Below, in pieces: positions 57,295 to 64,000 of a stretch of DNA of 64,000 nt. Made by a program: the position numbers and the translations under genes. Each line of letters starts with the position of its first letter. Position 1 is the stretch's first letter. The notes under the pieces are model-generated. The model saw only the letters and a list, made by a program, of their open reading frames with translations. It ran no database searches and had not been told where the DNA came from. Source of the DNA: Rugalucina vietnamica (lineage: Eukaryota > Mollusca > Bivalvia > Lucinida > Lucinidae); the NCBI GenBank assembly GCA_964017185.1, contig OZ024876.1:15619226-15683225 (forward strand), written 5' to 3'.

Positions 57295-57602
57295 CGAGGG
57301 TGTCCCTAGTAATTGTCCCCAGTAAAATCATTTTCGGCGTTGTCCTCAGTCACGGTAAAATGGTAATCGGTGTCCCAGGAAAAGTGGTTTATCTTTATGA
57401 TACGACTGTTTATTGTGCCTGCCTCTGTTGTGCTCGTTGCCTTTCGTTTCGATTAAAACTTAGCCGGATGGCTACCTTGTTGGGAAAGAGCTAGTCATTC
57501 TGTTCTTCGAATGTGTTGTCGGAAAATGTTTTGTTATGTTTTATGTATTTCTTTCCCACCTGCTGTCTTTGGACTTTAAATTTAATTGCATCGATTCCTC
57601 GT
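57295..57602 (+). repeat. Dispersed repeat R6, second copy
   Basis: The inverted match of 39085-39360. It starts 'gagggtgtccctagtaattg' and ends near 'gcatcgattcctcgtcc'. Confidence 0.55.
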
Positions 57603-57749
57603 CCGTCAATTCTTAACTTGACAGTGAAATACATTTACTACCGACTTAAAAACGCGATTTGTTGCTCAGTTTATTGTTGGCATTTACATGTATACATTGT
57701 CAAGCTCGTCAGTGCTGCGCTATTATAGGCAATAAAATGTCATGTAACG

Positions 57750-57998
57750 GAAGATAACATGTCCATGAAATGTATACCCCCTTAAACTCAACTTTTATAG
57801 AGTGAAATTGGGGTTTGCAGGGGAATTCCCCCCCCCCGTTTTTTTTTGCTCCAAAACACAGATGTGGATACTCGTAAGAACCGCCGCCTCGGTTCTTCCG
57901 TGTACCCACAATCTATGCTTTGAGCAAAAATAAGAAAAATATCAAAAGTTTTCTACTGAAAATTTTCAATTTTTATAACTTGAGAGAAATCTGTAGAC
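57750..57998 (-). mobile_element. M2 hairpin MITE, right end truncated
   Basis: Left end 'agataacatgtccatgaaat', central stem 'gatgtggatactcgtaagaa' / 'gtgtacccacaatct'. It contains a C run at 57828-57836 and lacks the right terminus. Confidence 0.7.
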
Positions 57999-58032
57999 TG
58001 TCTTCGACCAAGTAGTTTATGAAACAATTTGT

Positions 58033-58274
58033 GAGCCACATCATGAGAAACCAACATTTTGCATGTGCGATAACAAAGGCGCAGATCAGCTTCGCGGTAA
58101 CAGCCTCGAACTGCGAAGCTGATCAGCGCCTTTGTTTGCGCTACATGGATAGTACTATTCCTCTACTTTCTGAGGCCAAAATTTCCAGCCTCTAGCCACA
58201 TTCTGTGCTTGTACAAGTCGGTTTCTGTCGAATCTGCCCGGAAACCGCATTGTTGGTGTTCTCATGACGCGGCT
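58033..58274 (+). mobile_element. M1 MITE with 10-bp enlarged loop
   Basis: Termini gagccacatcatg and catgacgcggctc. The palindrome arms 'agcttcgcggt' and 'actgcgaagct' are separated by an extra 'aacagcctcga'. Confidence 0.85.
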
Positions 58275-58574
58275 CATGCTCTTTGTCCAACCTATTGAAG
58301 AGGACTCGCATCATTGGCCACTTTTTTTCAGCGCCGCATAAATATATGTTAGGGTCATAATTTATTCAAGAACCTTTATGACAAACCATGTGTATTGTGA
58401 TCATCGTTTAGAGGGGATGCCATCACTGCATTTGTTGCCCGTCTATGATATGATCTTTTACTATGGAACGCCAAAGCTGTCTGATGGTAAGGAATATCAT
58501 CGTCATTATCCTGCTCACATTTGATCACATGTTGTTTAGTGCATAATATAATGAGAAAAGTCCATTATATCGAT

Positions 58575-59055
58575 CATGATGATGATGATCGATCATTATG
58601 AGGATGATCGATTATGATGATCGATCATGATGAATGATCATGATGATGATCGATGATGATGATCGATCGTAATGAGATGATGATCGATGATCGATCGTGA
58701 TGATGATCGATAATGATGCTGATCGATCATGATGATGATGATCGATCATGATGATGATGATCGATTATGATGATCGACCATGATGATCGATCATGATGAT
58801 AGATCATGACGATGATCGATCATGATGATTGATCGACCGTGATGATTGATCGATCGTGATGATGATCGATCATGATGATGATCGATCAGGATGATCGATC
58901 ATGATGATGATGATGATCTATTATGACGATGATCGATCATGATGATAACGACCGATCATGATCATGATGATCGATTATGATAATCGATCGTGATGATCGA
59001 GCGTGATGATGATCGATCATGATGATGATCGATCATGATGATGATCGATCATGAT
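58575..59055. repeat. GATC-rich satellite (GATGATCGATCAT type)
   Basis: About 480 bp built from GATGAT and GATCGATCAT in irregular alternation, containing dozens of GATC sites and many self-complementary ATGATCGATCAT-type 12-mers. It abuts an M2 remnant on the right. Confidence 0.9.
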
Positions 59056-59064
59056 TAACTTGAA

Positions 59065-59279
59065 CGTTTTCAGTAGCATATTTTTTTTCTTCTTATTTTT
59101 GCTCACACATAGATTGTGGGCGACCGTCAGAACCCCCTCGGTGATACGGTTCTAACGAGTACCCACAATCTATGTTTTGGAGCAAAAATAAGGAAAATGG
59201 TATACCCCTGCATAGCTCAGTTTTTGCTATATAAAAGTAGGATATTGGGTATACATTACACGGACATGTTGTCCTGATG
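59065..59279 (+). mobile_element. M2 hairpin MITE, left end truncated
   Basis: Central stem 'agattgtgggcgaccgtcag' / 'acgagtacccacaatct' and right end 'acatgttgtcctgatg'. The left terminus was lost at the GATC satellite. Confidence 0.75.
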
Positions 59280-59337
59280 TGCAACTGTTGTAGCACAGGG
59301 GCATCTCACTTGAATCTAAGAGACATTATAACAATCA

Positions 59338-59503
59338 GGGGCCAGTTGTTCAAACCTTCGTTAGCCTAACGATATCGTTAAGACATAAATTTGTTAAGCA
59401 AATGTCAGCTAAAGTAACAAATACAGTGTATTTGTAATATTCACGTTTGAAATTTTAACGAATCGTTAACTAACGACATCGTTAATTTTGAACAACTGGC
59501 CCC
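59338..59503. mobile_element. M3 hairpin MITE
   Basis: Ends GGGGCCAGTTGTTCAAA and TTTTGAACAACTGGCCCC; inner arms 'ttagcctaacgatatcgtta' and 'taactaacgacatcgtta'. Confidence 0.85.
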
Positions 59504-62130
59504 AGAACGTTAAAATGTACAATTATGTACATTCAATGCAATGCCTTAAACAGACACATACGATGCTGGCGGGACGTCTGGTGTACAGAGTTAATTCTCA
59601 TGTTACATACACTTAAACAGAATTTTTTCTTAAAAACACAAATGGATGTTTTTGTTTATCCTCAAAGAAGAAAAAATGAGCCATTGCATAATAGTCAGCT
59701 ATCCAATCCATGAAAAAAATCTTCAAATGGCAAAATGGAGTAGAAGCTGGCATCCATGCTAGATATGTTCCTAGATAGATTCTATAACAGATAGGGGTGG
59801 ATGCCAAGTCTGTAAATGACCATGGGTCATGGAATTAGGTCAAAGGTCAACTCGGTGCAAAATAGCAATAAATTGTACAAAAACCCCATTAAGTGTAATA
59901 AGTTGCCTACATTTTCTGTTAAAGTTTGCTGAAACTACCCAGTATACACTTATAATACATGTGGCACTTACATTATAACTGAAAAGAGCACTGAGCATGT
60001 GCCTTTGTGATTTTAAAGGTCATGTAAGTGCAAATTTCTCACGCAAATTTAAAATCAGTGCTGAATTTCTGATATCAATTGATGTGAAAAAAAAAATAAA
60101 TGTGATATTTTATCTCATTCAAGGCCAAGACTTAAAGGTCATTAAGTGCATAGGAAGGGCAGAATTTGAAAATGAGTTTTTGTACAGTGATCAGTGTGTC
60201 CATCGCCTCCTATTTGGTTTTGTTCGGTCTTGTTTGTTCTTTAATTTCCTGGTCAACGTTTTAGTCGAAGTAGAAAAATTTCTGCAAAGATTAATGTGCA
60301 CCTCCCCCCCCCCTGATAGTAGAAGAAATATTGTAATCATGAATTTGTTATTTTTAAGCCAGAATTAGAGTTAAAATGACCAAAAATAACACTTTCAGTT
60401 TCCTTGGGATGGCTCTGTTAAAATTAATATTATTCTATCATAACTTTTTGTAAGGCCCCAAGAAAAATACTCTACTTCAGTACAGGAATTACACACAACC
60501 CAACAAAATCAACAATTTGCTGTCTAAACTAACAGTGGTACTGTATTGATTGACAGCTCTGCAAAGGTTGGTTGCGTGGGAATATGGGCTCCAGCCCATT
60601 GGCAATGAGAAATAAGAAAATTGCTTGTGCATACATGCAAAGCTTATAACTACTGACTGATCATTTGATTACTGGTTAAATGCTCAGAGGGTCTGAGTCT
60701 TTCAAAGAAAGTTTTTTTTCATGTCAGGTCAAACCATCCATGCATATAAGCCTTAGTCCTTCACTTGGATGGTTGTACTGTGGAGCACATTTTGGATGTC
60801 ATGACATCCTTATGTCAGACGTAAAGGAGCAGCCCATCAAGAAGAAAAATAATTTGTTTAAGCTGAAAGAAAGCGCATAGAGCGCACAGCAAGAGTAAAT
60901 GGGTCATCACCAGTTTCTTCAACATTGACTTGCTCTACATGCAACCAATAGTTTAGAGCTAAAATAGGCTTAGTCAGCCATTAAAGAACTCACTGACACA
61001 CGTGAACAATCTAATAATCAAGAAATAAAGATATTTCTCACTAGTGAGAGACGAACGACTATGTTGGGCATATGTGCCATAAAAGGATGCAACTTCCCAA
61101 GATGACCATAGCTGCTGACTGGGATGCTTAGCCACAAATCAAACAGATCAGTCCTGAAAACAATTTACACAGAAGACTGCAAGTCAAAAACAGCAATATG
61201 TTATAAGTGAAGACACCATGATAATATTGCCTATCTACATCTACAGCAACTGGATGCTGCTACAAGATGATATCGGTAGTCTAGAAAGCATCTCCATACT
61301 GAAGGGAATATTTAAAATTGTAAAGCTTTCAAGTACCGGACTGTACAAACAATTGGTTGAAGTACTGATGGATACCAGATTTCAGGGGTACATTCAAGCA
61401 TTGTTGTTATACAATACAGTCCTGAAGTTCGGGAGTTGTTTTTTAGCCCTTTCTTTTTATTTTTAACTAATATGTGCAACAATGCTGATTTCGCTGTTTT
61501 TGTTTTCAATTGAAAGGGAAGAAGAATGATACAATCTTGAGTGCTACAGGCTAGCCTGTTGCCATTTACTCTTTTGTAATACATGATTGTATTGTCAGTG
61601 TTGCATTACTATTGGCCACATTTTCCCCCAGTTTTCTTGCAAATAAAAAAAAACAAAACAAAAAAAAAACTGAGATCCTTTAAGAGCAATGAGCATATTA
61701 ATGAGAAAAGGGATGGGCAATACCGCGGAAAAATACATAAGAAAAAAGTCCGAAACTAACTCAATTGTGACCGTGACCAACCGATCATAACCCATTTCTA
61801 ACCCTCCATTTTTGTAAACAGGTACCAGATGATAGAAATCATATCTTCAACATTCCCACCCTTACTCTGTTGTATCCCACCTTTCTCTAAATGTACGTTT
61901 AAGTAAAAGTGATTAACATTTTCCACCTTTTATATATATAAATTTGGTGTCCCATCTGATCAGAATCAGAATCGTTAACTGGTGAAACGTCAAATTGACA
62001 ATACCACACCAGGATGGTAGATGGATAGGAGCGCATTGATGTCAAAAGCAGATTTGTGGAATCTTAAATAGAAATTCATGGGCAAATCTAAAATAGAAGC
62101 GGAATGTAGTATGTAGTCATTTCATGTATA
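59504..62130. other. No gene recognised
   Basis: A 123-codon ORF at 59997-60368 (+) begins MCLCDFKGHVSANFSRKFK. It has no domain signature, and part of it overlaps a sequence resembling common dispersed repeats ('ggttttgttcggtcttgttt'), so it is not called. Other content is fragments shared with 44440-44600 (at 60720-60830) and with 18485-18545 (at 61670-61730). Confidence 0.4.
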
Positions 62131-62139
62131 ATCACACCA

Positions 62140-62400
62140 ATACTGCCTTGTGGTGTTGTAGAGTGTTGGTTTAGCACACAAGAGGACGTGGTTCGATCCT
62201 CAGTCTGAGCATAATGTGATAAGCCAATAACATTTTTAACATATTAAACTATCCAAACCCACCCTTCCATACCCTACCCTAGTCTAGGGGAGTGTGGTAG
62301 CCTAGTAGTAGAGCAACAGGTCCTGGATTTCAAGCATATCTTCTCAATGTAGTGTTGTTAAGCAAGACGCTTTAAGCTCCGCATATTCCTAGGTAATAAT
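62140..62400 (+). repeat. Two tRNA-like/SINE-like fragments
   Basis: 'ttggtttagcacacaaga' plus 'gtggttcgatcctc' (62169-62200) and 'gtggtagcctagtagtagag' (62293-62312), followed by 'ttaagcaagacgctttaa' (62358-62375). The A/B-box spacing is imperfect, so functional tRNA genes are unlikely. Confidence 0.35.
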
Positions 62401-63789
62401 CAAAAAGTCTGGCTCTATCACAGCGTGGCTGAAAAATGTTGACTGGAACATCAAGCCATGACCAAACCGAACCGAACAAACCTACACAATTTTCTCATTA
62501 CCATTTACCCTCCCAGCTATACCACTATCTAATCCCGCTGTTCCGACCTCTTTTCTAGTCTCTACACATACCCAACAGTTTTGAAACGCCACACCATGTG
62601 ACTACCTTACCACATGCCATCTATACCTTGCCCAATCCTAGCCTACCCCATCTCATCATATTCTACATAATGTCTGCCTGCATACTATATCCATACCTTT
62701 GAAACATTCAGGCATAAAAATGAAGGATACAGTATGAATTTCCAGCATTGTGTTTATAGACAATGCTTAAATGCAAATTGACATTGGTCAGTCGATAATG
62801 GATGTAAAAATCTAAAATTAAACATAAATTATCCTATCCAAATGTAGACGACCATCAAATGCTTACTCGAATACACTACCTGCCTTTCGAAAGCCATGTT
62901 GGATTTTGGCAGCAATTATTATTATTATCATTTTTTTTATTATTTTTTTTTTATCTTTATTCCATATTGGTGAAATATCTAAGCTTTATATATTATTTAC
63001 TTTAAATGTGATCCTTAACTTTTCATCACACCCATATGTAAGAATTTCTATCAAAACCCCTTTTTGTTGTCCATCTTGAATTTTGGCGGCCGTCTTGAAT
63101 TTTGGTTGCTATCTTGAATTGCTCAAGGATTTTATATCAGGATACTGATATGTAGTTATGTCTGTGGAAAAATATTCTGTAGATGATATGACACGGTCAT
63201 CTAGGTTTCATGCCGAACTATATTAAAGAATTCATTTTTTACAAATGTGTATATATGTATATGGAATATGCAATTTTTAAATACATGTCTTGAGACTGAA
63301 ATATCTATTCAATGATGCCTCTAGTGTGTTTCTTTCTATAATTTAAAAGCAGTTCAAACACGAAATGATTTTATTCCAAGATTTTTAACCATTCTAATAA
63401 AACATTGGAATATTTCTCTGAAAATTTCCTAAATTGCACTTACTGACCTTTTGACCTCCTGTACTTGGGTTCAGACAAACATGCTTGATTATCTGACAAA
63501 TACAAACCCTAAATGTACTATCAAACAGTTAATATACCAAATTTTAGCATCCAAACCACTTTCTTTGGCCTTGGTTTTTACTTGTATTTTCAGCTGGGGT
63601 AAGTTTTCTTAATTTTTGCACTCGTTGAACTTTGACCTAGTTTCTGACCTTAATAAGCAAATCTAGACATGGCATCCACCCCTATGGCTTCAGGCGTGCA
63701 TCAAAGAATATATTTACAACATCAAATTGCTTCTACTCAATTTTGCCATTTAAAGTGAAAATAAGCCTCAAATGTATGAATGGATGGCT
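62401..63789. other. No gene seen
   Basis: AT-rich DNA. 'cttgaattttggcggccgtc' and similar at 63060-63120 recall the 'gccatcttgga' repeats at 46100-46690. 'tgacctttgacct'-type blocks with 'ggcatcc' at 63430-63690 recall 2340-2640. Confidence 0.4.
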
Positions 63790-63995
63790 GCCTATAAGAA
63801 AGTAAACAAAATGATTGGGCGAGAACAAAGACTCAGATCAGCTTCGCGGTAACCGCGCCTTTGTTTTCGCTACACGGATAGTACAATCCCTCTTCTACTT
63901 AAATACAAAATTTAAAGCCTCTAGCAATCTTCTGTGACTGGTTTGTGTTGGACCTGATCCGTACCAAAATTGTTGGTTTTCTCACGCACAGGCTC
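63790..63995 (+). mobile_element. M1 MITE, left terminus eroded
   Basis: 'gattgggcgagaacaaag', 'cagcttcgcggtaaccgcgc' (second palindrome arm shortened) and right end 'ctcacgcacaggctc'. Confidence 0.8.
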
Positions 63996-64000
63996 AAATT

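Noticed and set aside
59997..60368. 123-aa + strand ORF
   Set aside because: No domain, no flanking splice or promoter evidence, and part of it resembles dispersed repeat DNA.
62140..62400. Possible functional tRNA genes
   Set aside because: The boxes are imperfect and no complete cloverleaf with acceptor stem pairing was found.

Overview
This is a stretch of a eukaryotic, almost certainly invertebrate animal genome. It is AT-rich, has spliced exons, has no operons or long ORFs, and is packed with transposon-derived repeats. The mixture of repeats (satellite-cored elements with short palindromic ends, a very abundant 235-bp hairpin MITE, a Penelope-like retroelement) resembles what is seen in bivalve molluscs. 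That placement is inference from repeat style and was not tested by a search.

The window holds one clearly recognisable gene, on the + strand: the 3' part of a basigin/neuroplastin-family immunoglobulin-superfamily gene, six exons between 13750 and 29732. The joined exons give an open frame of 303 codons plus a stop. They encode the second half of one Ig domain, a complete Ig domain split over two exons, a complete Ig domain on one exon, the family's very characteristic transmembrane segment with a buried glutamate, and a short charged cytoplasmic tail. The signal peptide and the first half of the first Ig domain are not visible and probably lie upstream of the window.

Layout. 1-2.7 kb: CT microsatellite between inverted arms, then a degenerate tandem repeat. 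2.7-6.8 kb: satellite-cored elements beginning AGCTCACCTGAGCC. 7-9.5 kb: MITEs and a 602-bp TIR element. 9.7-12.05 kb: an element carrying about 15 copies of a 151-bp unit. 12.1-13.7 kb: a MITE split by a TCTGAAT-rich insertion. 13.75-29.7 kb: the gene, its introns filled with MITEs and satellite elements. 30-38.4 kb: a cluster of the 235-bp MITE (here called M1). 38.7-44.4 kb: repeats, a young-looking Mutator-like element (40104-41685), then a decayed Penelope-like element and a LINE reverse-transcriptase fragment on the - strand. 46.95-55.6 kb: two head-to-tail copies of a TIR-bounded element. 56.25-64 kb: a second Penelope fragment, several hairpin MITEs (M2), a GATC-rich satellite and otherwise gene-free DNA.

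The most unusual point is the relation of M1 to the gene. Three of the six exons start only 15-29 bp downstream of the right end of an M1 copy, all in the same orientation as the gene, so M1 may have shaped the 3' splice-site environment. Working names used below: M1 (235-bp MITE, ends GAGCCGCCTC), M2 (about 280-bp hairpin MITE), M3 (ends GGGCCAGTTGTTCAAA), M4 (inverted repeat with TTTCATGCTCAACTCAG), H1-H4 (four satellite-cored families).
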